37,735 bases of DNA, from NCBI GenBank assembly GCA_016199265.1, contig JACQGX010000415.1, positions 1 through 37,735 on the forward strand, read 5' to 3'. Shown piece by piece: positions 1-7,225 of the stretch (position 1 is its first letter; every line of letters starts with the position of its first letter). Position numbers and translations under genes: made by a program. The notes beneath the pieces are model-generated. The model worked only from the letters and a program-made list of their open reading frames with translations. It was not told the origin of the DNA and made no database searches. The stretch comes from Chloroflexota bacterium (GTDB lineage: Bacteria; Chloroflexota; UBA11872; UBA12225).

Positions 1-28
1 GCCCCTCGTCCCCAGCCTTGCCGGCTGA

Positions 29-508
29 GTAGTCACGATTCAAGTACACAGCGCCAACATCGTGGACGGCCGGCGCATTACCGACTTCGGCTGGGATGCC
101 GCTGCCCTGCCCAGAGGCAAGGCCGGCCCGGCAATGCAGGCGAGCGGCCCGGCCTGGGCGCTCGGCGCTGCCTCGAGGGCACAGGAGGAAGCGTGGGCGC
201 TGGCCAAGCACCTGACCAGTCCTGAGTCGCAACAGCGGCTGGCCCAGGGCGGCGCAGCGCTGGTCGGTCGCAGGTCCGTCGCCGAGACCGTCTACCGGCA
301 GTCGACCCAGCCGCCCGCGCACGCGCGGGTGTTCCTGGATGGTTTGGCCTACGTGCGCCCCGACTCGTTCACGGCCAACTGGGCCGACGTCGAACGCGCG
401 ATGAACGAGGAATTGGGCCAACTCTGGCGGGGCGAGCGCAGCGCCCGCGAAACGATGGCGGCGATCAAGCCGCGCGTCGACTCGCTGCTCAGAGCCACCA
501 GGCGTTAG
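29..508 (+). pseudogene. C-terminal remnant of an ABC sugar solute-binding protein
   Basis: The reading frame is open from just after a TGA at 26-28 to the TAG at 506-508 and encodes about 160 residues. They resemble the last third of a family 1 extracellular solute-binding protein: a DFGWDAAALP segment (compare the W-D-V-A-P-L-P motif of the family), an AWALAKHLTSPESQQ helix, and the usual helical tail. A GTG at 62 could start translation, but no signal peptide or N-terminal lobe is present, so the product could not work as a binding protein. The missing part lies across an in-frame stop within 30 bases of the window start, so this is a truncated or rearranged gene rather than one simply cut by the window edge. 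It converges on the aminotransferase gene that follows. Confidence 0.7.
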
Positions 509-531
509 CTCCTCCAGTTCCAGCGGTCACC

Positions 532-1863
532 TCATCCTGAGCTCGCCGCGTCCGTGATAGCCAGCGCCTTGTCGATGACCGCGAACACGTCTCGCAGCTC
601 GGACTCGGTGATGGTGAGCGGCGGGTTGGTGTGGAGCAGGTTGCGCCACGTGAAGGCGTACACGCCGTTGCCTGCCAGGTACGCGCCGAGTTCCGTCATC
701 TCCGGGCTGGTGCCAACGTAGGGCGCCATCGGCTCTTTCGTCGTCCGGTTCTTCACCAGTTCGATGCACCCGAACAGCCCGATGCTGCGCACGTCCCCCA
801 CCGAGGGGTGCGCGGCCTTCAGGTCGTCCAGCAGGCGGGCCATCACGTTGCCCATGCGCCTGGCATTCCCCACAAGGTCGTCTGCCTTCTTCACGCGCAG
901 GACGGCGACGGCCGCGGCGAGGCTCATCGGGTGCGCGCTGTAGGTGAGGCCGCCGTAGTAGACCTCGTGCTCGAAGTAGTCGGCGATCCTCCCGCTGATC
1001 GCCACGCCCCCCAGCGGCAGGTAGGCCGAGGTGAGGCCCTTGGCCATGGTCATCAGGTCGGGCGTCACCTGCCAGTGATCCACGGCGAACCACTCCCCGG
1101 TTCGTCCGAGCCCGGCCATCACCTCGTCGCAGATCAGCAGGATGCCATACCTGTCGCAGATCCGGCGTAGGCCCTGCAGGTAGCCGTCGGGCGGGACGAT
1201 GATGCCGTTCGTGCCGGTCACCGTCTCGACGAACACCGCGGCCACCGTGTGTGGGCCTTCGTACATCAGCACTTCTTCGAGCTGGTCGAGGCACCTGCGG
1301 GCGAACACCTCGTCGCCGTCACCTTCCCGGTACAACTGGCTGCGGTACTTGTCGGGGTCGAAGATGTGGACGACGCCAGGGATGCCCGGCTCGCTGGCCC
1401 AGCGGCGGTGGTCGCCGGTGAGGGAGATGGCGCCGGCGGTCGCCCCGTGATAGGAGCGGTAGCGGGCGACCACCTTCTGCCGTCCGGTGAACTGCCGCGC
1501 CATCCGAATCGCGTGCTCGTTGGCCTCCGCCCCACCGAGGGTGAAGAAGAACTTGTCGAGGTCGCCGGGAGTCACCTCGGCCAGCTCCTGGCCGATCTCA
1601 GCGCGCACCTTCGTCGCCATGCTCGGGCCGGCGTACACCAGCTCGTCGGCCTGCGCCTTGATCGCGTCCAGGACCCGCCGGTCGCCGTGCCCGACGTTCA
1701 CGCACATCAGCTGCGAGTTGAGGTCCAGATAGCGCTTGCCGCTTGCGTCCCAGAAATAGACGCCCTTGGCCTTCGCCATCGTGAGCGGCACGACGGTGCC
1801 CTGTGTCGACCACGAAAAGAAGGTGTGCTTCTTGGTCAGTTCGACGAGATCCTTGGTCATCAT
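532..1863 (-). CDS. Class III PLP-dependent aminotransferase, taurine/omega-amino acid transaminase-like
   Basis: This cytoplasmic pyridoxal-phosphate enzyme (443 residues) moves an amino group from an omega-amino compound to a keto acid. Class III marks: GGAEANEHAIRMAR for cofactor phosphate binding, the SYHG segment, an internal aldimine lysine in TMAKGLTSAYLPLGG (about K275), and ICDEVMAGLGRTG carrying the cofactor aspartate (about D246). The N-terminus (TKDLVELTKKHTFFSWS) is like that of taurine or beta-alanine transaminases; the real substrate is not visible. The frame runs further upstream, but the ATG ATG pair at 1858-1863 has a GGGAGA ribosome site and matches family starts. It is the last gene of a minus-strand series after the YdjC-type deacetylase, 124 bases apart. 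Confidence is high for the family and low for the substrate. Confidence 0.9.
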   Translation of the reverse strand: MMTKDLVELTKKHTFFSWSTQGTVVPLTMAKAKGVYFWDASGKRYLDLNSQLMCVNVGHGDRRVLDAIKAQADELVYAGPSMATKVRAEIGQELAEVTPGDLDKFFFTLGGAEANEHAIRMARQFTGRQKVVARYRSYHGATAGAISLTGDHRRWASEPGIPGVVHIFDPDKYRSQLYREGDGDEVFARRCLDQLEEVLMYEGPHTVAAVFVETVTGTNGIIVPPDGYLQGLRRICDRYGILLICDEVMAGLGRTGEWFAVDHWQVTPDLMTMAKGLTSAYLPLGGVAISGRIADYFEHEVYYGGLTYSAHPMSLAAAVAVLRVKKADDLVGNARRMGNVMARLLDDLKAAHPSVGDVRSIGLFGCIELVKNRTTKEPMAPYVGTSPEMTELGAYLAGNGVYAFTWRNLLHTNPPLTITESELRDVFAVIDKALAITDAASSG

Positions 1864-1942
1864 CAGGTACGTTCTCCCTCGCGAGCGCGGTGTCCCGCCT
1901 CGGCCAGCCTGATGTGCACACCCCCTCACCCGTAGACCCCCT

Positions 1943-1953
1943 GGTATGCGTTC
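1943..1953. repeat. 11-bp repeat in the leader of the aminotransferase gene
   Basis: GGTATGCGTTC (GAACGCATACC on the coding strand) lies about 80 bases before the aminotransferase start. An identical copy at 2905-2915 precedes the deacetylase. The two intergenic copies suggest a shared regulatory or promoter element, but chance cannot be excluded for 11 bases. Confidence 0.3.
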
Positions 1954-1987
1954 CTCCTCGACGTCTCGGCCGAGAAGCTGCCCGCCG

Positions 1988-2872
1988 CTACCTCGGCGTT
2001 CGCGCCCGCTGCGCGTCCCGAATCGCTCTCCAGCCGATCCGCACGATGCCCTGCTCCTCGACGGTCCTTGCGATGTCCGGATCGGCCGTGAACAGCCGGT
2101 GATCCTCCACGTAGGCGGCGGGCCCGCCTTTGGCTCTGAACTCCTCCGACTGCAGGGTCGGATGGATCCAGAAGTCGGTCACGCCCGGCTGCAGCTCGCG
2201 TAGCCGCCGCACGTAGAAGTCCTTCTGGCTCTCGTCCGGACGCTTGCTGCCGATCCAGTCGTCCGACTGCAGGATGCCCTTCGCTGCTACCCGCCGCCGC
2301 AGTTCGGGATGTCCCCAGGCTTCCACCCCCGCCTGGCTGTTCATCCGCAGCGGCAGGTCATAGCGCTCACCCAACCGCAGGTAGAGCCTGCCGAAGCGTT
2401 CCACGTCCCCAGGGAAGATCCCGTCGTGCGGGTCGAGGTGCGTGACGTCGATCCCCAACCCCAGCGCCATCTCGATCTGCGCCCGGCACTCCCGTTCCAC
2501 TTCGTCCTCAGTGGCGTGCTCCCAGACCTGCGCGCCGGTCCGCCACATGTACCCCTCGGGGTCGTACAGCCCGGGGGCCTCCGCGCGGGAGCTCAGCGGC
2601 CGCCAGCGCATCCGCCGCGACTCGCAGGTCAGCACCAGGTGCACGCCGAAATCGCCTTGGGGGTGCGACCGGGCATACTCGACAGCCTCCATCACCCAGG
2701 GACAGGGCATCGTCAGGGTCGCCGACGTCGCCAGCCCGTGCTCCAACGTGTCCATGGTGGCCGCATTATGAGAATGGCAGAGGCCAAACTCGTCGCAGGT
2801 GACGATCAGCGCCTTGGCCTGGGCATCGAGCCCCAGTAGCTCGACCACGCTCTTACCCGTCTCAGAACCCAT
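1988..2872 (-). CDS. ChbG/HpnK (YdjC) family carbohydrate deacetylase
   Basis: This metal-dependent deacetylase-like TIM barrel (294 residues, normal length) belongs to the family that removes N-acetyl groups from diacetylchitobiose-like sugars (ChbG) or hopanoid intermediates (HpnK). Visible marks are the N-terminal strand ALIVTCDEFGLCHSHN, which carries the usual D-x-x-G-x-x-x-x-x-N pattern (the second acidic residue is E here, where D-D is common), the GVHLVLTCE segment, and THLDPHDG with the metal and catalytic histidines. The ATG at 2872 follows a strong GGAGGTGA ribosome site. It lies between the MDR dehydrogenase and the aminotransferase on the same strand, in a sugar-catabolic setting, so an amino-sugar substrate is plausible. 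The substrate itself is inferred. Confidence 0.85.
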   Translation of the reverse strand: MGSETGKSVVELLGLDAQAKALIVTCDEFGLCHSHNAATMDTLEHGLATSATLTMPCPWVMEAVEYARSHPQGDFGVHLVLTCESRRMRWRPLSSRAEAPGLYDPEGYMWRTGAQVWEHATEDEVERECRAQIEMALGLGIDVTHLDPHDGIFPGDVERFGRLYLRLGERYDLPLRMNSQAGVEAWGHPELRRRVAAKGILQSDDWIGSKRPDESQKDFYVRRLRELQPGVTDFWIHPTLQSEEFRAKGGPAAYVEDHRLFTADPDIARTVEEQGIVRIGWRAIRDAQRARTPR

Positions 2873-2904
2873 GATTCACCTCCTGTCCGTCATCGACATC
2901 GGAC

Positions 2905-2915
2905 GGTATGCGTTC
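2905..2915. repeat. Second copy of the 11-bp leader repeat
   Basis: GGTATGCGTTC, identical to 1943-1953, 33-43 bases before the deacetylase start codon on the coding strand. See the entry at 1943. Confidence 0.3.
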
Positions 2916-2974
2916 GCCAAGGTACATCCTCCTTGGCCAGGGCGATGGCCCTCCGTGTGTGTCTCGCGTCGCCC

Positions 2975-3988
2975 TTACCCCACGCCGGTCCAGTCCAGGA
3001 TCACGCCCACCGCCCGCGTGCGGTCCTCCAGCAGCATGCCGTAGGCGGCCGCCGCCTCGGCCGCGGGATACCGGTGGGTGATCAGGTCCCGCACGTTCAC
3101 CAGCCCGGCCGCCAGCAGATCGAAGAACAGCTCCCGATGCCGGCCTTGGGTCCAGGGGTGGTGCGGCGTCTCGGCGGGCGGGTGGGTGCTGGCGTGGGCG
3201 CCGATCACGTACAGGCCAAGCCGGTGCACCTCGTCGTGGAAGTCCACCTGGCTGAGCCCGCGCGTTGAGCCCAGCAGGATGGCGCGTCCCTCCCGCCGCA
3301 GCAGCCGCAGCAGTGGCGCCACCACCGCCGGGTGACCCGTCACCTCGAACGCCGCGTCGGCGCCGCGCCCCCGGCTCAACCGGCGTACCTCGGGCAGCGC
3401 GTCCGCCACCGGCAGGCACAGCGTGTGGGTGGCGCCCAGGCGGGCGGCCAGCTCGAGCCGCCCCGGAGCTAGGTCGACGACGATCACGGGGAGGCCGCCG
3501 GATAGGCGGGCGAACTGAGCCGCCAGTTGCCCCAGCAACCCGACGCCGACGAGCACGACCACCTCGCCCAGCTCGATCCGTGCCCGGCGCACACCGTTCA
3601 GCACGGTGACCGCCAGCGTGACAAAGGTGGCCTCCTCCGCGCTGATGGCCGGCGGCAACGGCCGGACGCGCCCCTGCTCGACGACGACCGGGCTGGCGTG
3701 GGAGGCCCCGCCTGCGACGAGCATCCCGGGCTGGACCCCCTGTACGCCCTCGCCGGTCGCCAGCACGCGGCCCACGTGGCTGTAACCCGGCCGCCAGGGG
3801 TAGCGCACATAGTCGGCCCAGGCGGACCCCGCCGAGAACTCCCCGGACAGCCCGGTCAGCTCCGTCCCCGTGCTGATCAGGGTCTTCTCGGCCTTCACCA
3901 GCACCTGGCCGGGGCCCGGCTCCCCCACCTCGTATTCCTCCAGCGCCACCTGCCGGGGCGCCGCAAACACCACACGGAGACCTCGCAT
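2975..3988 (-). CDS. MDR dehydrogenase of the short, bacteriochlorophyllide dehydrogenase-like type lacking zinc ligands
   Basis: This is a 337-residue medium-chain dehydrogenase/reductase. The N-terminal catalytic domain is followed by a Rossmann fold whose nucleotide-binding turn reads VLVGVGLLGQLAAQFAR. The catalytic cysteine expected after the first strands is replaced by STGTELTGLSG, the usual G-H-E is GYSHVG, and the four-cysteine structural zinc loop is absent. This is typical of the subgroup related to BchC (2-desacetyl-2-hydroxyethyl bacteriochlorophyllide dehydrogenase), whose members next to sugar genes have mostly unknown substrates. The start at 3988 was chosen because AAGGAGGAGGT precedes it; the same frame stays open far upstream, which is a shadow. 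It follows the solute-binding protein gene by 80 bases, so it may act on the imported sugar. Chlorophyll synthesis is not implied. Confidence 0.85.
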   Translation of the reverse strand: MRGLRVVFAAPRQVALEEYEVGEPGPGQVLVKAEKTLISTGTELTGLSGEFSAGSAWADYVRYPWRPGYSHVGRVLATGEGVQGVQPGMLVAGGASHASPVVVEQGRVRPLPPAISAEEATFVTLAVTVLNGVRRARIELGEVVVLVGVGLLGQLAAQFARLSGGLPVIVVDLAPGRLELAARLGATHTLCLPVADALPEVRRLSRGRGADAAFEVTGHPAVVAPLLRLLRREGRAILLGSTRGLSQVDFHDEVHRLGLYVIGAHASTHPPAETPHHPWTQGRHRELFFDLLAAGLVNVRDLITHRYPAAEAAAAYGMLLEDRTRAVGVILDWTGVG

Positions 3989-4044
3989 CTTGCTGCACCT
4001 CCTCCTTGTGCGCATCGAACATGGCTGTATTGTCGTGGCCGGTG

Positions 4045-4060
4045 GTGCCAGCACTGGCAC
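4045..4060. promoter_or_regulatory. Inverted repeat between solute-binding protein and dehydrogenase genes
   Basis: GTGCCAG-CA-CTGGCAC is a perfect 7-bp inverted repeat with a 2-base centre, 57-72 bases before the dehydrogenase start and just after the solute-binding protein stop. It could be an operator for a dimeric regulator or a small mRNA hairpin separating the two genes. No T-run follows, so a Rho-independent terminator is unlikely. Confidence 0.35.
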
Positions 4061-4068
4061 GCGGCACT

Positions 4069-5445
4069 TCAAGAGGCTGGATAGTTGCGCTTCAGAATCT
4101 CGTTCAGCTTGGCGTTGACCTGCTGCAGCCCGGTCAGAAGCCCGAGGTCGCCCCGCACGATGGGCAGTAGGAACTCCCGTGCCACGGCGTTGAGCTCGGT
4201 CGTGCTCAGCACATCGTCCGTCGGGTCCGCCCGGGCGATGCGCGGGCTGTCCACGGCGAAGGCCTTGATCAGATCGTCCGTCCAGCCGGGGATCTGCGCC
4301 GGGTAGTCCTTGGGCGCCGGCGCAGAGCCGATCACCTCCACGATGAAGCGCGAGAACGGCATCGCCGGCTTGTGCATCAGCCAACGCACCAGCCGCCAGC
4401 GCGCCTCCGGCTGCTTCGCTCCCTTGGGCGCCATCAGCGCCAGGCCGTACGAAGACGTGAACGGCTTGAGCCCCTGCTTGGGGGGCGGGACCGTCGCCCC
4501 CAGATCTTCGAAGATCTCCCGGTAGCCTAGCGCCCGCAGTTGCAGGATCGGGAACCAGATGCGGTGCTCGGACGCCGTCGCGAACCCCTGCTGCCAGGAC
4601 CCCGCGTACCCCATCTGGCCCACCTGCGTGACCCCGGACTCCACCAGCCGCCGCCACCAGCCGACCGCCGCCACCGCCTCCGGCGACGCCACATCGATCT
4701 TGACCGGCCGATCGCCGGCAAACGTGTACATCTGGCCGCCGAAGCGGCCGATCATGCTGTTCAACTGCCACGCGAAGGGGATGCCTTCCGCCAACGCGAA
4801 GCCGAACCGGCTGTAGACGCCGCCGGCTTTGCGGGTCAGCTTGGTGGCGTACTCGAACACCTCGTCGGTGTTGGCCGGCGGCCGGCTCAGGCGATCCTCT
4901 TGGTAGTAGGCCTTGCGGTAGAAGTGCGCCAGCGGCTGGAACTCGGTGGGATAGCCCACGACCTTGCCGGCCGCTGTCACCATTTCCACAGCGCCGGGGA
5001 CATACTGCTGCTTGACGTACTGTTCGTCCTCCCGCGGCACGGCCACGGCCAGGCCGCTCTTCGTGAAGGTCCTCGGACTCGCCGAGTAGTTCCAGACCTC
5101 CGGCGGGTCGCCGCCTGCTACGCCCACCGTCAACTTGTCCTGCATCTCGCCCCACGGCACCGTCTCCAGGCCAACGGTGATCTTCTCCGTTCGCCCCTGA
5201 GTGCCGTTGTAGTCGTCGATGATCCGTTGCGCGGCCTGGCCCTGGGGACTGCCCGCCGCCCAGTGGAACGCGATCCGCACCGCCGCCGGCACCGCCGCCG
5301 GCATCGCCGGTTCGCCGCCGCGGAGCGGCCCACACGTGGTCGTCAGTGCGGCGGCCAGCGGGCCCGCCGTTAGGGCCTTGACGCTGCCCCGTATCACCAT
5401 CCGACGCGTGCTGCCACCTGAACATGGATCATCTTGCGTTGCCAT
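4069..5445 (-). CDS. ABC transporter extracellular sugar-binding protein (family 1), orphan
   Basis: This 458-residue solute-binding protein would sit outside the membrane and deliver a sugar or sugar-like ligand to an ABC importer. The N-terminus has a twin-arginine-like stretch (STRRMVIRGS), a short hydrophobic run and a cysteine (LTTTCG) that may be a weak lipobox. Family marks: RIIDDYNGTQG near the N-terminus, TVGVAGGDPPEVWNY (cf. the A-G-D-P-P-D motif), an inter-lobe hinge, and a helical C-terminus. The ATG at 5445 has GGAGA seven bases upstream. A LacI-type operator lies 32 bases before the start. No permease gene accompanies it: upstream is a dehydrogenase stub and a chimeric gene, downstream a dehydrogenase. 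It can only work if permeases are encoded elsewhere. Confidence 0.88.
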   Translation of the reverse strand: MATQDDPCSGGSTRRMVIRGSVKALTAGPLAAALTTTCGPLRGGEPAMPAAVPAAVRIAFHWAAGSPQGQAAQRIIDDYNGTQGRTEKITVGLETVPWGEMQDKLTVGVAGGDPPEVWNYSASPRTFTKSGLAVAVPREDEQYVKQQYVPGAVEMVTAAGKVVGYPTEFQPLAHFYRKAYYQEDRLSRPPANTDEVFEYATKLTRKAGGVYSRFGFALAEGIPFAWQLNSMIGRFGGQMYTFAGDRPVKIDVASPEAVAAVGWWRRLVESGVTQVGQMGYAGSWQQGFATASEHRIWFPILQLRALGYREIFEDLGATVPPPKQGLKPFTSSYGLALMAPKGAKQPEARWRLVRWLMHKPAMPFSRFIVEVIGSAPAPKDYPAQIPGWTDDLIKAFAVDSPRIARADPTDDVLSTTELNAVAREFLLPIVRGDLGLLTGLQQVNAKLNEILKRNYPAS

Positions 5446-5476
5446 CGCCGATCTCCTCTCTTAGGATTCTCTCCCT

Positions 5477-5492
5477 AGGAAAACGATTTCGT
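5477..5492. promoter_or_regulatory. LacI-type operator upstream of the solute-binding protein gene
   Basis: The sequence AGGAAAACGATTTCGT matches, in opposite orientation, 15 of 16 bases of the near-palindrome ACGAAATCGTTTTCGT at 8278-8293 in front of the LacI-family gene. The CG centre flanked by AAA/TTT is typical of LacI/PurR family operators. It lies 32 bases before the start of the binding-protein gene, so the local LacI protein probably represses this gene. Confidence 0.7.
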
Positions 5493-5570
5493 GGGCTCAC
5501 ACCAACCACCTGCCTCCGCGCTCGCTCCTGTAGCCACCTCCTCTCTCGGCGTCGCTCGCAGACACCCTCC

Positions 5571-5632
5571 TTGCGATTTGACCACGACTTTCTGCGCCCG
5601 CAGAGCGGCGCCGAACGCCTCGTTGGCGACGG
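5571..5632 (-). pseudogene. C-terminal stub of a zinc-type alcohol dehydrogenase
   Basis: Read on the minus strand, this piece encodes EAFGAALRAQKVVVKS, clearly similar to the last residues (EAFAASLSAQKVIVEP) of the intact dehydrogenase at 6179-7225; the DNA also aligns, with about two thirds of positions identical. Only the last 16-20 codons remain, directly after the stop of the chimeric AKR/isomerase gene. The rest of this second dehydrogenase gene is missing, marking a deletion or rearrangement join near 5634. It is not a working gene. Confidence 0.6.
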
Positions 5633-5634
5633 CT

Positions 5635-6165
5635 TCATCGCATAGCGTCCTTGATCACTGCTCGCAGATACTCACAGGCGAGACGGGCGTTCTTGTCCGC
5701 GAAGTCGCGGCCGACCGTCTGGCCGTCCACCACGGGCAGGGGGTGGCACAGTTCATAGCCGAGATAGCCGTCATAGCCGATCTCGCGCAGGGCGCGGACG
5801 AAGGCGGGCAGGTGGGGCAGGTAGAGGTCAATGTGGTCCGTTTGCAGACGAGTCAGGCTCTCGTCGATCGCACGCAGGATGTGGACCCGCGACAGGCCCC
5901 GATCGTTGGGTCCTTCCCCGACGGGGTTGAAGACCTTGGTGGTCGCGACCAACTGGTCACGGCGCCCTCTGAGCACCTCGCCCACGAGCCGCTCCGAGCG
6001 CCCGTCCTGATAGACGTTGGCGCAGTCGATGAAATTCACCCCCAGCTCGATGGCGCGCTCGATGGTCGCCCGGCAGGTGGCGTCGTCGGGGCGGGCGCGA
6101 AAGCCGGTACCCAAACAGATGGGCGACACCTTGACGCCCGTCCGGCCCAGGTTGCGATACTCCAT
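5635..6165 (-). pseudogene. Chimeric ORF: aldo/keto reductase N-terminus fused in frame to sugar phosphate isomerase C-terminus
   Basis: Residues 1 to about 115 are an aldo/keto reductase front half: YRNLGRTGVKVSPICLGT, NFIDCANVYQDGRSE with the catalytic D and Y, the catalytic lysine in VATTKV, and RLQTDHIDLY. At LPHLPAF the sequence switches to the last 60 residues of a xylose isomerase-like TIM barrel (ALREIGYDGYLGYELCHPL, then NARLACEYLRAVI). Normal lengths are about 300 for each family; this ORF has 176 codons. The join lies in a tandem 9-base duplication (GGGCAGGT at 5806-5813 and again at 5815-5822). Translation can start at ATG 6165 after a GGAG site, 13 bases from the dehydrogenase stop. 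Neither half keeps a complete barrel, so the product is probably non-functional; a designed fusion is very unlikely. Confidence 0.8.
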
Positions 6166-6178
6166 CAGCGGCGGCTCC

Positions 6179-7225
6179 TCACGGCTCGACGATCACTTTC
6201 TGTGCGCTCAGGGACGCAGCGAACGCCTCCGTTATCTGTCCCACCGGGAAGACCCCGGAGATCAGCGGCTGCACGCGGATGCGCCCCGCCGCCACCAACT
6301 CCTGCGCCTCCCGCAGCTCGGCCATCGCTGTGCCGGTCGAGCCGTGGACGGTGAGGTGCCTGCTCACCACTGTGCGCGTCGACAGACCCCCGGGGTGGCC
6401 GGAGCCGACCAGCACCAGCACGCCGTACTTGTGCAAGGCGTCGACCGCCGTCGCCAGCGGCGCGTCGTTCCCGCCGACGCACTCGAAGGCCACGTCCAGC
6501 TCGCCGGCCGGGGCGGCATCGCGCCCTACCTGCAGCGGTCGCAGCCCCAGCGAGGCGGCCACCTCCAAGTGCCGCGGGTCGGTGTCGGCCACCCACACCT
6601 CGGCCGCGCCGCGCACGGTGGCCGCCTGCGCCACGAGCAACCCGATCGCCCCCGCGCCGACGACCAGGCAGCGCTGGCCCTGTAGGCCGGCGCGGCTCGC
6701 GGCGTGGAGGCCCACGGCCGCCGGCTCGACGACGCTGGCCTCCTCGAATGAGAGCGCAGGCGACATCGGCAGCAGGTTGCGCACAGGCACGGCCGCGTAC
6801 GCGGCGAAGGCGCCCGGCCGGCTGTAGCCGATGGTCCCGCGCACGCCGCGGTCACCTTCGCAGTCGGCAAACTCGCCCCGGCGGCAGGCCGGGCAGGCGC
6901 CGCAGCCGACGAGGGGCGCGACGACGACGGCGTCGCCCTGCCGGAGGCCGCCGGCGGCCGCGCAGGCACTGCCGAAGCCGGCGATGGTGCCGGCGAACTC
7001 GTGGCCGGCGATGCGCGGCGGCCGCTCGCGCTGAAACTCGTGCTTGTCGCTGCCGCAGATGCCGCTGGCGCGCACGCGCACCAGCGCCTCATCCGGCGCC
7101 GGTCGGGGCACGGCGACCTGACGCAACTCAAACTGGCCCGGGCCGGCATTGAATGCCGCCGGCATCGTCGCTGGCGTGGCCGCCGGCAGGCGTTCTTCGC
7201 TTCGTGCTCCGCTTCGTGCACTCAC
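6179..7225 (-). CDS. Zinc-dependent polyol/sugar alcohol dehydrogenase (MDR, sorbitol/threonine dehydrogenase type)
   Basis: This 348-residue NAD(P)-dependent enzyme oxidises a secondary alcohol, probably a polyol or sugar acid. Catalytic zinc ligands are C57 (SGICGSD) and H75-E76 (AGHEFAG); the structural zinc loop has C108, C111, C114 and C122. The Rossmann turn is VVGAGAIGLLVAQAA. It is translationally coupled to the LacI gene: the GTG start overlaps the LacI TGA as GTGA (7222-7225), and GGAGAT inside the LacI end serves as ribosome site. Residues 1-20 are not typical of the family and an ATG at residue 21 is an alternative start. The gene belongs to the LacI-controlled operon. The exact substrate cannot be read from the sequence. 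Confidence 0.9.
   Translation of the reverse strand: MSARSGARSEERLPAATPATMPAAFNAGPGQFELRQVAVPRPAPDEALVRVRASGICGSDKHEFQRERPPRIAGHEFAGTIAGFGSACAAAGGLRQGDAVVVAPLVGCGACPACRRGEFADCEGDRGVRGTIGYSRPGAFAAYAAVPVRNLLPMSPALSFEEASVVEPAAVGLHAASRAGLQGQRCLVVGAGAIGLLVAQAATVRGAAEVWVADTDPRHLEVAASLGLRPLQVGRDAAPAGELDVAFECVGGNDAPLATAVDALHKYGVLVLVGSGHPGGLSTRTVVSRHLTVHGSTGTAMAELREAQELVAAGRIRVQPLISGVFPVGQITEAFAASLSAQKVIVEP

Noticed and set aside
2975-5425. An 816-residue minus-strand protein covering the dehydrogenase and the binding protein region
   Set aside because: Only the last 337 residues match a family; the first part is the out-of-frame shadow of the solute-binding protein gene.
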